This document shows, in pieces, positions 26,966-36,500 of a DNA stretch of 63,430 nucleotides. This DNA comes from Aeromonas finlandensis. GTDB lineage: Bacteria; Pseudomonadota; Gammaproteobacteria; Enterobacterales; Aeromonadaceae. The stretch lies in NCBI RefSeq assembly GCF_000764645.1, contig NZ_JRGK01000274.1, positions 1 to 63,430 on the forward strand. Direction: 5' to 3'. The translations under genes were made by a program, and so were the position numbers. The notes beneath the pieces were generated by a model that was not told where the DNA came from, did no database searches, and worked only from the letters and a program-made list of their open reading frames with translations. Position 1 is the stretch's first letter; each line of letters opens with the position of its first letter.

Positions 26966-28052
26966 TCTGCTGCTTTATTGCCGCCCCGGTTTTGAGAAAG
27001 AGGCGGCTGCAGAGATCACCGAGCGTGCCGGTAACATGCAGTGCTACGGTTTCGCCCGGGTCAAGGACGACAGCGGTTATGTGATATTCGAGCTGTATGA
27101 CGAGGAGCAGGCGGACCTGCTGGCTCGCAAGCTGCCGTTCCGGGAGCTTATCTTTATCCGTCAGATGCTGGTGGTCACCCACGAGCTGAAGGATCTGGAT
27201 GTCGCGGACAGGATCTCCCCCATCATCGACGCTGTTCGCGAATACACCATTTGTGGCGATCTGCGGGTCGAGACTGCGGATACCAACGAAGCGAAAGAGC
27301 TGTCGGCCTTCTGCCGCAAGTTCACCGTGCCGCTTCGTCAGGCGCTGCGCAGCAACGAGATACTGACCAAGAAGGAGACGCCGAACCGTCCGGTGTTCCA
27401 CGCCTTCTTCATGGCCAATGATCACGTGCTGCTGGGTTACTCCTACTCGTTCAATAACTCCGGATTCCACATGGGGATCCCGCGTCTGCGCTTCCCGGCC
27501 GATGCACCGAGCCGCTCCAGCCTCAAGCTGGAAGAGGCGTTTTACGTGTTCGTACCGCGAGAAGAGTGGGATGTGCGTCTCTGTTCTGGCTTGAAGGCGG
27601 TGGATCTGGGCGCCTGCCCGGGTGGCTGGACCTATCAGCTGGTGCGTCGTGGCATGATGGTGACGGCGGTCGACAACGGCATGATGGCCCAATCCTTGAT
27701 GGATACCGGTCAGGTCAAGCATATCCGGGATGACGGTTTTGTCTGGCGTCCGAGCAAGAAGAACACCTACTGGCTGGTGTGCGACATGGTCGATAAACCG
27801 GCGCGGGTCGTTCACATGATTGCGGATTGGTTCCGTGAGAGCGACTGCCAGGAGGCGATGTTCAACCTCAAGCTGCCGATGAAGAAGCGTTATGCCGAAT
27901 CGGTGCACAACATCGAGGTATTGCGCGAGATGCTCAAGGAGATCGACAACGCGTTCGTGATCCAGGCCAAGCAGCTCTATCACGATCGTGAAGAGATCAC
28001 CGTGCATGTTTACAACAAGTACTGGGTCTCCAAACTCGAGCCCAAGGCGTGA
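26958..28052 (+). CDS. rlmM: 23S rRNA (cytidine-2498-2'-O)-methyltransferase RlmM
   Basis: 364 residues from the ATG at 26958 behind a GGAGG site. N-terminal THUMP-like region, then a Rossmann methyltransferase with motif [17 protein letters not shown] and the catalytic K-D-K-type residues ([20 protein letters not shown]). It 2'-O-methylates C2498 of 23S rRNA. Translation is probably coupled to ygdD. Confidence 0.95.
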   Translation: MNNLLLYCRPGFEKEAAAEITERAGNMQCYGFARVKDDSGYVIFELYDEEQADLLARKLPFRELIFIRQMLVVTHELKDLDVADRISPIIDAVREYTICGDLRVETADTNEAKELSAFCRKFTVPLRQALRSNEILTKKETPNRPVFHAFFMANDHVLLGYSYSFNNSGFHMGIPRLRFPADAPSRSSLKLEEAFYVFVPREEWDVRLCSGLKAVDLGACPGGWTYQLVRRGMMVTAVDNGMMAQSLMDTGQVKHIRDDGFVWRPSKKNTYWLVCDMVDKPARVVHMIADWFRESDCQEAMFNLKLPMKKRYAESVHNIEVLREMLKEIDNAFVIQAKQLYHDREEITVHVYNKYWVSKLEPKA

Positions 28053-28082
28053 TGTAAGCGCTCAACCCGCACGATAAATGCC

Positions 28083-28112
28083 AAGACCGACAGGGCAACC
28101 TGTCGGTCTTTT
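28083..28112 (+). terminator. Terminator after rlmM
   Basis: AAGACCGACAGG and CCTGTCGGTCTT form a 12-bp perfect stem around GCAA, followed by TT. Confidence 0.92.
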
Positions 28113-28133
28113 GCTATTCGGTGGCTCGAAAAA

Positions 28134-28592
28134 TCAGAAACGGTAATCGACGCGCAGGGATGACTCGTCATCGGTCACCTTGATCTCGATCTCCAACGGA
28201 ATGGTTTTATCGACCGGATTGAACTGCAGCTTCACGCCATCGCCTCTCAATTTGATGGCGGTATTCAGGCTGCCAGCCCGGAATTTGACTCTGGGTTTGT
28301 AGCGATCAAACGAGAGGCTGACGCTCTTTTCCGGGGTCAGATTAAGTTGCTGGTAGGAGGTGACCTTCTGATTGCCATAGTTGTCGGTGGTGACTTCGAT
28401 CCCGAACGAGAGAGGTCGCGGTGCCTTCAGCAGGTCGTTGGTATCCAGAGTAGAACGCCAGACCTCGGTGGCCGTGCGCTGCTCTTCCAGTGGCAGCCTG
28501 GCCGTTTGATTCGGTTGAGACAGTTCGAATGCGCCAGCCGCGTTGCTCAGCAGCAGACAGACTGGAACCAGATAGCGCCAACTCCCGTTCAT
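28134..28592 (-). CDS. Predicted exported protein, function unknown
   Basis: 152 residues from the ATG at 28592, eight bases after AAGGAG; a TTG two codons earlier is in frame. Signal peptide (YLVPVCLLLSNAAGA, cleavage near AAGAF). The mature part is beta-rich with alternating residues (SVSLSFDRYKPRVKFRAG, SSLRVDYRF) and ends in an aromatic, so it may be a small beta-barrel or beta-sandwich envelope protein. I do not recognise a family. It is convergent with rlmM and stands alone. Confidence 0.8.
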   Translation of the reverse strand: MNGSWRYLVPVCLLLSNAAGAFELSQPNQTARLPLEEQRTATEVWRSTLDTNDLLKAPRPLSFGIEVTTDNYGNQKVTSYQQLNLTPEKSVSLSFDRYKPRVKFRAGSLNTAIKLRGDGVKLQFNPVDKTIPLEIEIKVTDDESSLRVDYRF

Positions 28593-28666
28593 GAACAACT
28601 CTCCTTGTTATCCTTGTCTATACAACATAGTTGCACTGCACAAAGTGGGAAAGTCTTCAGAAATAT

Positions 28667-28692
28667 AAAAAGGGAGCCGAAGCTCCCTTTTT
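28667..28692 (-). terminator. Terminator of the isocitrate dehydrogenase gene
   Basis: AAAAAGGGAGC and GCTCCCTTTTT form a perfect stem around CGAA; it lies just after the minus-strand stop at 28709. Confidence 0.9.
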
Positions 28693-28708
28693 AAATCAAT
28701 GGATTAAC

Positions 28709-29716
28709 TCATAGCCGATCGATGATGGCCTGGGTGAATTCGCTGGTGGAGGCGCTGCCGCCCAGATCGCGGGTGACCCGATCACCGGATTCAATAGTGT
28801 CACGGACCGCCTCGCGGATCCGCTCTGCTTTATCCTGCATGCCGAGGTACTCCAGCATCTGGATGGAGGCAAGGATCACCGAGGTGGGGTTGGCAATGTT
28901 CTTGCCCGCGATGTCGGGGGCGGAGCCATGTACCGCTTCGAAAATGGCCGCGCCATCGCCGATGTTGGCACCCGGTGCCATGCCGAGACCCCCAACCAGA
29001 CCGGCACAGAGATCCGACAGAATGTCGCCAAACAGGTTGGTGGTGACCATCACATCGAAGCGCTCCGGATACATCACCAGATTCATGCAGGCGGCATCGA
29101 CGATCATCTCTTCGCTCTGGATATCCGGGTAGTGGCTGGCGATTTCCCGGGCCACTTCGAGGAACAGGCCTGAGGTCGATTTGAGGATGTTCGCCTTGTG
29201 GATGATGGTGACCTTCTTGCGACCCTCCTGACGGGCCAGCTCGAAAGCAAACTTGACGATGCGCTCGGCTCCTTCGCGGGTGATGATGCTCATCGCCTCG
29301 GCGCTCTTGTTGTCATCGCTGCGCTTCTGGCCGGCACCCGAGTACATCCCTTCGGTGTTTTCACGCACCGTGATGATGTCGATGTTCTCGTAACGGCTCT
29401 TGGTGCCCTTGAAGGAGATAACCGGACGTACGTTGGCGTAGAGGTTGAACTTCTTGCGCAGGGAGACGTTGATGGAGGTAAAACCGCCGCCGACCGGCGT
29501 GGTCAATGGCCCTTTGAGGCTCACCTTGTTCTTCTCAATCAGATCCAGGGTGGCCTGGGGCAGCAGCTCGCCATGTTTTTCGAGGGCAACCAGACCTGCA
29601 TCGGCATATTCGTATTCAAAGTCGCAGCCTGCGTGGGTCAGGATCTGAATGGCGGATTCGATGATGCTGGGGCCGATGCCGTCGCCGGGGATCACGGTAA
29701 TTTTTCTTTTGGACAT
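28709..29716 (-). CDS. NAD-type isocitrate dehydrogenase (short form)
   Basis: 335 residues from MSKRKITVIPGDGIG. Beta-decarboxylating dehydrogenase family. The substrate loop SINVSLRKKFNL has the isocitrate-type SxNxxLR pattern rather than that of isopropylmalate dehydrogenase. The cofactor loop HGSAPDIAGKN has Asp-Ile where NADP enzymes of the E. coli type have Lys-Tyr, so NAD+ is the expected cofactor. It oxidises isocitrate to 2-oxoglutarate in the TCA cycle. A homoisocitrate or tartrate activity cannot be excluded from motifs alone. Confidence 0.85.
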   Translation of the reverse strand: MSKRKITVIPGDGIGPSIIESAIQILTHAGCDFEYEYADAGLVALEKHGELLPQATLDLIEKNKVSLKGPLTTPVGGGFTSINVSLRKKFNLYANVRPVISFKGTKSRYENIDIITVRENTEGMYSGAGQKRSDDNKSAEAMSIITREGAERIVKFAFELARQEGRKKVTIIHKANILKSTSGLFLEVAREIASHYPDIQSEEMIVDAACMNLVMYPERFDVMVTTNLFGDILSDLCAGLVGGLGMAPGANIGDGAAIFEAVHGSAPDIAGKNIANPTSVILASIQMLEYLGMQDKAERIREAVRDTIESGDRVTRDLGGSASTSEFTQAIIDRL

Positions 29717-29875
29717 GAGAGGGTTCCACTTCCAGGGTATAGGGGAGGATGGGGCTGCTTTATAGCATTTACTCAGCAAACCGACCACATTCCTTTACAT
29801 TCTACTCATTTTCATCAACAGCGAGGGTGAGTCTCGTCATGGTTCGCGCCCTTGCCTGTATTTTTGTTCGGCCAT

Positions 29876-30676
29876 TTATTCCGGCTGGGGTGGGTAACGG
29901 ATGTCCCGCAGGTTGAATCCCAGCGGAATATCCTGCTGCAAGCGCACCAGCCGCTGGGCCAGCAAGGCATCATCCCGATGCTGGCGCAGCTTTAGCAATG
30001 GTTTGGCAGCATCCTCTTGCTGGCAGGCCTCTAGCATGGCTGCCAGATGGTCATACTGCAGCAGCAGCTGGGTGGCGGTCTTGGGGCCGATGCCGGGTAC
30101 CCCCTTGATGTTGGAGCCACCGATGCCGGTCAGAGCCCAGAAGTCGACCAGCTGCGCGGGGGTTACCCCATATTGCTGCTGGACGAAGGCCGCATCCAGC
30201 CAGCGTTTGTTGAAATAGTCGCGGATTTGGATCTGCGGGCAGATGAGCTGGCAGAACCCCTTGTCGGTGGAGATGATGGTCGCCTGATGGCCGTGGCTGG
30301 CGATGCCGCTGGCGAGGGTGGCGATGAGATCATCCGCTTCATCGGTCTCGGAGAGCAGGGCATCGACACCGCACTCCCAGAAGGCATCCTGCAGGGTCGC
30401 CAGCCCCTCACGCAGCTCGGGGGGCATGGGGGTGCGCCCCTCCTTGTAGGCCGGATAGACCTCTTTGCGCCAACTGTGCACCTCACCATCAAACACGGCG
30501 ATGACATGGGTCGGTTCGCTATTGGCCAGCAGCTTGCGGCAGGTATTGATGAGGTTGGCACGGGTGGCAACCAGCGCCTGGGCAGGGGTCAGTGCCTGCT
30601 GGGCCTGTACCGCGTGCAGACGGCGAATGAGGTTGAGGGCATCGATGATGAGCAGGTGTGGCCGGATAGTTGACAT
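29876..30676 (-). CDS. xni: Flap endonuclease Xni (ExoIX)
   Basis: 266 residues from the ATG at 30676. Homologous to the 5'-nuclease domain of Pol I: LLIIDALNLIRRLHA, EADDLIATLA, IISTDKGFCQL and the helix-three-turn-helix GVPGIGPKTATQLLL. As in E. coli Xni, the set of metal-binding acidic residues is smaller than in full FEN enzymes. It is likely to cleave flap structures during DNA metabolism. Upstream of it lies ppnN, also a neighbour in the wider E. coli region. Confidence 0.93.
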   Translation of the reverse strand: MSTIRPHLLIIDALNLIRRLHAVQAQQALTPAQALVATRANLINTCRKLLANSEPTHVIAVFDGEVHSWRKEVYPAYKEGRTPMPPELREGLATLQDAFWECGVDALLSETDEADDLIATLASGIASHGHQATIISTDKGFCQLICPQIQIRDYFNKRWLDAAFVQQQYGVTPAQLVDFWALTGIGGSNIKGVPGIGPKTATQLLLQYDHLAAMLEACQQEDAAKPLLKLRQHRDDALLAQRLVRLQQDIPLGFNLRDIRYPPQPE

Positions 30677-30765
30677 GGGGCACTCTTGGCGGTCGGGACG
30701 CCCCATTGTAACAAACCGCTCGCCTGATGGGGGATTGATGGCATCAAGGGAAGGATAGAGCCAAT

Positions 30766-30791
30766 AAAGAGGGGCGCCGATGCGCCCCTCT
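30766..30791 (-). terminator. Terminator of ppnN
   Basis: AGAGGGGCGC and GCGCCCCTCT, a 10-bp perfect stem around CGAT. On the minus strand it is followed by TTATT. Confidence 0.82.
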
Positions 30792-30815
30792 GTCGATTAT
30801 TTTACCCTCCGTGCG

Positions 30816-32171
30816 TTAGCGCACGATTTCGTAGCAGGGAACATACTGGCTGCCCGGCAGCTTCATCCGCTGCTGCTTGACGAAGCTCTCCAGCAGTTTG
30901 TCCATCAGGTGCATCAGCTCTTTGTCGCCGTGCAACTTGAAGGGGCCCTTCTTCTCGATGGCGCGAATGCCCCCTTCCTTGACGTTGCCAGCCACGATGC
31001 CGGAGAAGGCACGACGCAGGTTGGCCGCGAGCAGTTGCGGCGGCTGGTTGCGGTGCAGATCCAGACTGGCCATGTTGGCGTGATCCGGCTCGAAGGGGAG
31101 CTGGAACTCCGGCTCAATCTTGAGCGACCAGTTGAAGGAGTAAGCATCGCCGACTGATTTGCGATATTCGCGAATTTTCGGCATCGCCTCTTTCATCACC
31201 CGGGCTACTTCCGGTGCATCACCGACGATGATCCGGTAGAGACGGGTGGCGGGCTCGCCCAGGGTCGCCTTGATAAAGTCATCGATGGCGCGGAAGTAGT
31301 CGGCACTCTCTTTCGGACCGGTCAGAATGATGGGCATCGGTTGCCGCTCGTTGGCCGGGTGCATCATGATGCCGAGCAGATAGAGCAGCTCTTCGGCGGT
31401 GCCGACCCCGCCCGGGAAGATGATGATGCCGTGGCCCAGACGCACGAAGGCTTCCAGCCGCTTCTCGATATCCGGCAGTATCACCAGCTCGTTGACGATG
31501 GGGTTGGGCGGTTCGGCGGCGATGATGGAGGGTTCGGTGAGGCCAATATAGCGCCCGTTTCGTACCCGCTGTTTGGCATGGCCGACGGCGGCCCCCTTCA
31601 TCGGCCCCTCCATAGCGCCCGGACCACAGCCGGTACAGATGTTCAGCTCGCGCAAGCCCAGTTCGCTGCCCACGGCGCGGGTGTACTGGTACTCGATCGC
31701 GTTGATGGAGTGGCCACCCCAGCAGACGATCAGGTTGGGATCGGCGCCGGGCAGGATCACCTTGGCGTTGCGCAGGATGGCGAACACCACGTTGGAGATG
31801 TGTGTCGAGTTGGTCAGATTGACCTGGCGGTTGGACTCGAGCTGATTGGAGACATAGAGAATGTCGCGCAGCACCGAGAAGAGGTGCTCCTGAATGCCGC
31901 GGATGATCTCGCCATCGACGAAGGCATGCTCGGGGGCATTGAACAGTTCCAGCTTGACCCCGCGCTCGCGCCGGATCACATGAATATCAAACGATTTGAA
32001 GCGCTCCAGGATCTCCTTGGAGCTGTCGGTATGGCTACCTGAGTTGAGCACTGCCAGCGAGCAGTTGCGAAACAGTTGATAGATATCGCTGGAGGCAGTC
32101 TGCTTGAGGCGATCCACCTCGAGCTGTGACAGCAAATCCATGCTGCCGACGGGATTGATATGCGTAATCAT
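30816..32171 (-). CDS. ppnN: Nucleotide 5'-monophosphate nucleosidase PpnN (LOG-like)
   Basis: 451 residues from the ATG at 32171 with AAAGGGG upstream. The LOG/lysine-decarboxylase-like motif [12 protein letters not shown] is intact, with [16 protein letters not shown] nearby, flanked by the N- and C-terminal domains of the YgdH type. It cleaves purine monophosphates to base and ribose 5-phosphate and is stimulated by (p)ppGpp in E. coli. The length matches E. coli PpnN. Confidence 0.93.
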   Translation of the reverse strand: MITHINPVGSMDLLSQLEVDRLKQTASSDIYQLFRNCSLAVLNSGSHTDSSKEILERFKSFDIHVIRRERGVKLELFNAPEHAFVDGEIIRGIQEHLFSVLRDILYVSNQLESNRQVNLTNSTHISNVVFAILRNAKVILPGADPNLIVCWGGHSINAIEYQYTRAVGSELGLRELNICTGCGPGAMEGPMKGAAVGHAKQRVRNGRYIGLTEPSIIAAEPPNPIVNELVILPDIEKRLEAFVRLGHGIIIFPGGVGTAEELLYLLGIMMHPANERQPMPIILTGPKESADYFRAIDDFIKATLGEPATRLYRIIVGDAPEVARVMKEAMPKIREYRKSVGDAYSFNWSLKIEPEFQLPFEPDHANMASLDLHRNQPPQLLAANLRRAFSGIVAGNVKEGGIRAIEKKGPFKLHGDKELMHLMDKLLESFVKQQRMKLPGSQYVPCYEIVR

Positions 32172-32319
32172 AGGTTCCCCTTTACTCACTTGTTATCGTT
32201 GTGTTTTTCCCTGGGGAGAAAAGGGGACGCCATGTTGCATCCCCTGAGATCGATAGTAGTGGTAACAGAGGGGGGAGGGAAATAGGGGCGCGACTGTTCG
32301 CTGTTTTTTTCGCCGCTAG

Positions 32320-33936
32320 TCAGGCCAGTGTCACTTGATCCCGGCCGGTGTTCTTGGCTTGGTAGAGTGCCTTGTCCGCCCGTTCGAACACATCGGTGGG
32401 GCTGTCCCCTTCTTTGAACAGGGTCGCACCGATGGAGATGGTGATCTCCACCTTGGCATCGCGAAAACGGAACGGGATGCTCTTGATGGTCTGACGCAGG
32501 GTCTCCAGCGGCTTCTGGAACTTCTCCGGGTTGATGTTGGGCAGCAGCACCACAAACTCCTCGCCGCCGAAACGGGCGATGAAATCAGTGTCACGCAGCG
32601 CACTCTGCAGCGCCTTGGCGACCACTTTCAGCGCCTTGTCACCCGCCATATGGCCGTAGTTGTCATTGATGTTCTTGAAGTGATCGATGTCGATGATCGC
32701 CATGCAGAGCGGGGTACGATAGCGAAGCCAACGCTTGTACTCCTGCTCCAGCCGTTCGTCGAGGGCGGCGCGGTTGTGTACCTGGGTCAGGCTGTCGAGG
32801 AACAGCTTGTGCTTTTGAATGGTCAGCCGCTTCTTGTATTCGGCGGTCTCCTCCTTCATCAAGCGCAGCTTGGACTCCATGGTGGAGAGGCGGGTGAGCA
32901 GGTGGCGCTCCCGCGCCGCCGTGCTGTCACGCTCTTGCAGCAGCAGGTTGATGGCGCCCATATGGCTGGAGATGGCTCGCTTGAGTGCATCGAGGGAGTT
33001 GTGGCTGGCCAGGGAGTGATCGATGGCCTGCAGCTCGTTGACCAGCGCCTCGCGGGTCTCTCTGGTTTCGTTTTGCAGCGCGCGCCCCTCATCGAGGGAT
33101 TCGGTAAACCCGATATGCACCGCTGACAGGCTCTCGTTGAGGGAGCTAAGGAAGGCGCGGGAGGCTTTGCGCTCCTCGCGGGTGCCCTCGATGATGAGCT
33201 CGATCACCTGCAGACAGGTTTCCGCCAGCATGGCCGGGTTGAGCTCGATCAGCAATTGGCGGCGAATGTCGCTCAGGCTTTCGCCGATGGCGCCGGCAAA
33301 ATCGAGTTCGGTGATGAGCCGCTGCAGATCATCGGCAATGCGGGCGTGATCCTTCAGATCAAACGGGTCAGCATCGGGTTGAGCATCGTTGTCCGCGGGG
33401 TTGCCATCTTGCGGTGGGACACCTGGCTGCGCCAGCAGGGGCTGGCTTGGTAGCAGCTGGATCTTGATCGCCTGCTGGTAGAACTCCAGCAGCTTGATCA
33501 CCTTTTTCTGGTGATCGGCAATGCCGTAACCGCTTGGGCTGGCCAGAAATTCCTTGAGGGATTTGCGGGTCTCTTCCGGGAAACCCTTGATGGTTTTCAG
33601 CTGTTTGGAGCCAAGATCGATGGCAGTCTGGGTGAGGGTTATCGACTCTTCCAGGGCGTTGCTGTGTTGCTGCAGCAGTTTTTCAATGGCCAGCAGGTCG
33701 GCATCCAGCGAGGTGAATGCGGGATTGTTATCCAGTTTCTGCTTGAGTTTGGCGAAACGATTGTCCAGCTCACGGTCAAAGCCGCGGCAGGAGAGCATCA
33801 ATTTGTTGATGAACTGGATGCCGCGGGCACGCTCTGCATCGGAGAACGAGAGCACACCGTCGAGTTCCAGCTGTTTCTGCTGAAGGGATTCCCTGAGTCT
33901 TGCCAATTGTCCTGCTACGGCAGCGATGTCATTCAT
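32320..33936 (-). CDS. Diguanylate cyclase with coiled-coil N-terminal region
   Basis: 538 residues. Residues about 1-365 are helical and heptad-rich with no membrane segment and no recognised sensor. The C-terminal GGDEF domain (about 370-535) has DSLTQVHNRAALDE, FKNINDNYGHMAGDKAL and the catalytic RFGGEEFVVLLP. The inhibitory I-site RDTD sits five residues before GGEEF, so it should make cyclic di-GMP under product control. It lies next to a TPR protein with a degenerate GGDEF domain, on the same strand 92 bases downstream, suggesting a functional pair. Confidence 0.93.
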   Translation of the reverse strand: MNDIAAVAGQLARLRESLQQKQLELDGVLSFSDAERARGIQFINKLMLSCRGFDRELDNRFAKLKQKLDNNPAFTSLDADLLAIEKLLQQHSNALEESITLTQTAIDLGSKQLKTIKGFPEETRKSLKEFLASPSGYGIADHQKKVIKLLEFYQQAIKIQLLPSQPLLAQPGVPPQDGNPADNDAQPDADPFDLKDHARIADDLQRLITELDFAGAIGESLSDIRRQLLIELNPAMLAETCLQVIELIIEGTREERKASRAFLSSLNESLSAVHIGFTESLDEGRALQNETRETREALVNELQAIDHSLASHNSLDALKRAISSHMGAINLLLQERDSTAARERHLLTRLSTMESKLRLMKEETAEYKKRLTIQKHKLFLDSLTQVHNRAALDERLEQEYKRWLRYRTPLCMAIIDIDHFKNINDNYGHMAGDKALKVVAKALQSALRDTDFIARFGGEEFVVLLPNINPEKFQKPLETLRQTIKSIPFRFRDAKVEITISIGATLFKEGDSPTDVFERADKALYQAKNTGRDQVTLA

Positions 33937-34028
33937 TATCAGGTCGCCCTGTTCTCATTATTGTTTTTGGTGTTGGATAGCAACAGTGGTCGAACCGGGT
34001 TTCGAACCTCGTCTGTTATCTACATTGC

Positions 34029-36299
34029 CTACTGGTCATCCGCGACTTGCATCCTTGCAAGGCTGTGCCAATTAACCCATTGCTTTTCATGAGAAGAATT
34101 GACTTTTACCAGCCCCTTGTCAATTGCCATCAGGCCGCATTGCCACACATCCCCATTAAAAAATGCCGCTTGTTGGCAATCGATCGCAGCGAGCTCCAGC
34201 CAGGCGTTTTGCTGGCATTTTTCACTGAGCTGAATGGCTCCCGACAGGGCGAGATAGCAGAGGTCAAACAGGCCATTGTGATCGAGCGCGGTCGCCGCCT
34301 TGGGCAGGAAGGGGTGACTGACAATCCCGAGGCTGATCCGGCGATCCAGCGGATAGGCGCAGGGGAATGCGGCGATGGCGGTCAGCAGATCGCCTGCGAG
34401 TTGATGCAGGTTGGTGACGTGGCGTTGCGGCACCACATAGAGCATGTGCCCTTCACGCAAGTCATAGATCCGGCCATCCTGCGGGGTCAGGGTATCGATA
34501 TAGGTGCCGAAAGCCTGTTCGATATCGCTGCTGGCCTGATAACCGTGGCGTTCCAGCGTGTTGACCAAAAAGGGCACCCGGAACAGCAGGTAGTGCAGCT
34601 TGTCATCAAATTCGCTGGTGGGTTGTTCACTGAGATACCAGCGATCCGATTTCAGCTGACGTTTTGCCATCTCCCGCGGCCAGCGGTTCATCAACCGCTG
34701 CCAGTTAGCCAGCCCGGAGCGGGGCTCGATCAGCAGGGCTTCACCGGTGCGCTTGAGTTGCAGGCGGGCGGTGCGCAACTTGAGCCAGAGGGTGAAGAAG
34801 AGATAGATAAAGAGCGCCAGCAGCAGGCTGGTGGTGATGCTCGACCAGAGATAGCGCTCCTGCTGGTGCTTGCTGTTGCTGAGCCGCTGCTCCAGCTCCT
34901 TGATATGCTGCACCCGCTCGACCTGGACATAGTTGTCGCGGATTGCCGCCTGCTCCTGAGCGATCTCCTGCTGCCGGACCTCCTCCCCCAGACGGTGGAA
35001 GCGTTTGTAACTGTCGAGCGCCTGGCGCAGGTACCCTTTTTGTTCATACGCCAGCGAGAGCAGGCGGAATACCTCGTACTGACGGCGGGTATCGCCAATC
35101 TGGTTGGCCAGTGCCCGGGCATTTTCCAGCTGCAGGATGGCGATGGCCGCCTCCTGCTTCTGGAGATAGAGCTCGCCGAGCAGCAGCAGGGTGTCGATCA
35201 GCGGCTCTTTGGCATCGTTCAGCTCATGGGATTGGCGCGCGGCATTGAGGTAGTTGCTGGCCAGCGAGAGATTGCCACTTTGCAGGTAGGTCTTGCCGAT
35301 CTCGTACTTGAGCAGGGAGGCCTGTGGCCGGCTGCTCTCGTCATTGAGCAGATCCAGCGCGTTGAAGAAGTAGACCAGCGCCATGTTGAGGTCGCCCTGA
35401 TCACGGTTGAGCCGCGCCAGCACCATCAGGGAATCACAGAGCAGGGCGGGGTTGCCGATGGAGTGGAAGTAGTTGGCCGCCTCATTGGCATATTGCAGCG
35501 CTTTCTGGGGCTCCTGCTCCTGTTGATAGAGTTTGACTATCTGGTTCGACAGCAGGCCGAGAAAGAGTGGGTCGTTGAGGCTTTTTGCCTGCTGCTGGGC
35601 ATCGATATACTCCCCCAGCGCCAGCTGTGGCTGTTGCAAGGCGCGGTAAAGGTCACCGCTGATGGCGCTGACCCAGGCACTGGCAAGGGGATTGGCGGCT
35701 TTGGCTGCCCAGATCCGTGCATCGGCCAGATGGGCCTTGGCATCGTCAAAGTGCTGATTTTCGATGTCATAACTGGTGTGTTGCAGGCGGCTATAGATTT
35801 GCAACTGACTCTGCTTGAGACCCGGGAGCGCCAGCTGGGTTGCCAGCTGTTCCAGCAGGGTACGGCTGCTGTTTTGGCCGTCGGGTCTGAGCCCCTGACT
35901 GCGGATCTTGAGATAGAGTCCGTGAGCCTTGAGCTCGGGTTGCTGCTCTTTGTCTGCCAGCGCCATCGCCTTGTCGAGTGCTTGCTGGGCGGGCTGATAC
36001 TGCCCCAACTGCAGCAGACACTCCCCTTTGAGCAGGTGCGCACCTATGGTCTGGGCCACCGTGCTGTAACTCAGAATGGGTTCGCGATAACCGAACTCCT
36101 GGCGATTGCTGATGATTTGCTGGGGATTATTGGCCGCGCGCGTCAGAAAAGCAGAGGTGATCTGGACACATCTGGCAGGATCGGTCAGTACCAGCGATTG
36201 AGCTTGTTGCAGATCGATAGAGAGTTGCTCCTTGTCCAGATCCAGATTCGGAGCTGACAGGGAGGACATCATCATGGCCAGAAAAAACAGTTGATTCAT
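34029..36299 (-). CDS. TPR membrane protein with degenerate GGDEF-like domain
   Basis: 756 residues. N-terminal signal-like segment (LFFLAMMMSSLSA), a long array of TPR-like helices (about 85-440), a coiled coil (about 440-478), one membrane helix (about 480-503) and a cytoplasmic domain of about 250 residues. The last part aligns in outline with GGDEF domains (RSGLANWQRLMNRWPREM near its start), but where GGDEF is expected it reads DLREGHMLYVVP, so it cannot be a normal cyclase. Probably a periplasmic-sensing receptor that signals through protein contact. The function is unknown. Confidence 0.82.
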   Translation of the reverse strand: MNQLFFLAMMMSSLSAPNLDLDKEQLSIDLQQAQSLVLTDPARCVQITSAFLTRAANNPQQIISNRQEFGYREPILSYSTVAQTIGAHLLKGECLLQLGQYQPAQQALDKAMALADKEQQPELKAHGLYLKIRSQGLRPDGQNSSRTLLEQLATQLALPGLKQSQLQIYSRLQHTSYDIENQHFDDAKAHLADARIWAAKAANPLASAWVSAISGDLYRALQQPQLALGEYIDAQQQAKSLNDPLFLGLLSNQIVKLYQQEQEPQKALQYANEAANYFHSIGNPALLCDSLMVLARLNRDQGDLNMALVYFFNALDLLNDESSRPQASLLKYEIGKTYLQSGNLSLASNYLNAARQSHELNDAKEPLIDTLLLLGELYLQKQEAAIAILQLENARALANQIGDTRRQYEVFRLLSLAYEQKGYLRQALDSYKRFHRLGEEVRQQEIAQEQAAIRDNYVQVERVQHIKELEQRLSNSKHQQERYLWSSITTSLLLALFIYLFFTLWLKLRTARLQLKRTGEALLIEPRSGLANWQRLMNRWPREMAKRQLKSDRWYLSEQPTSEFDDKLHYLLFRVPFLVNTLERHGYQASSDIEQAFGTYIDTLTPQDGRIYDLREGHMLYVVPQRHVTNLHQLAGDLLTAIAAFPCAYPLDRRISLGIVSHPFLPKAATALDHNGLFDLCYLALSGAIQLSEKCQQNAWLELAAIDCQQAAFFNGDVWQCGLMAIDKGLVKVNSSHEKQWVNWHSLARMQVADDQ

Positions 36300-36500
36300 T
36301 GGATTAAGGACAGCGCAGAGGTGAAGGCATGTTATCCAAGCCTCCCCCTGCGAGTCCAGCGTTTACTGAGGGCTCTCTGGCTTGAGAGAAGATGGGTTAT
36401 CCGACGCCCTTTCCGGCATGGACGTGCTGCGTGCATGGGGGGGGCGAGATTGTTGATGGTGGGGCTGCTATTGTGCCCCACCCTTTAGCCGCTTCTTTGC

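Noticed and set aside
33985..34020. Possible tRNA T-arm (complement reads GAGGTTCGAAACCC)
   Set aside because: The five-base T-stem does not pair and no acceptor or anticodon arm can be built around it.
34047..36257. 736-codon plus-strand open frame
   Set aside because: Antisense to the TPR protein gene; composition is low in structure and it has no domain.
36291..36488. 65-codon plus-strand frame upstream of queF's 3' end
   Set aside because: No ribosome site and no family; overlaps the start of the TPR gene. Only a weak TGGGGC/GCCCCA repeat is visible in this gap.
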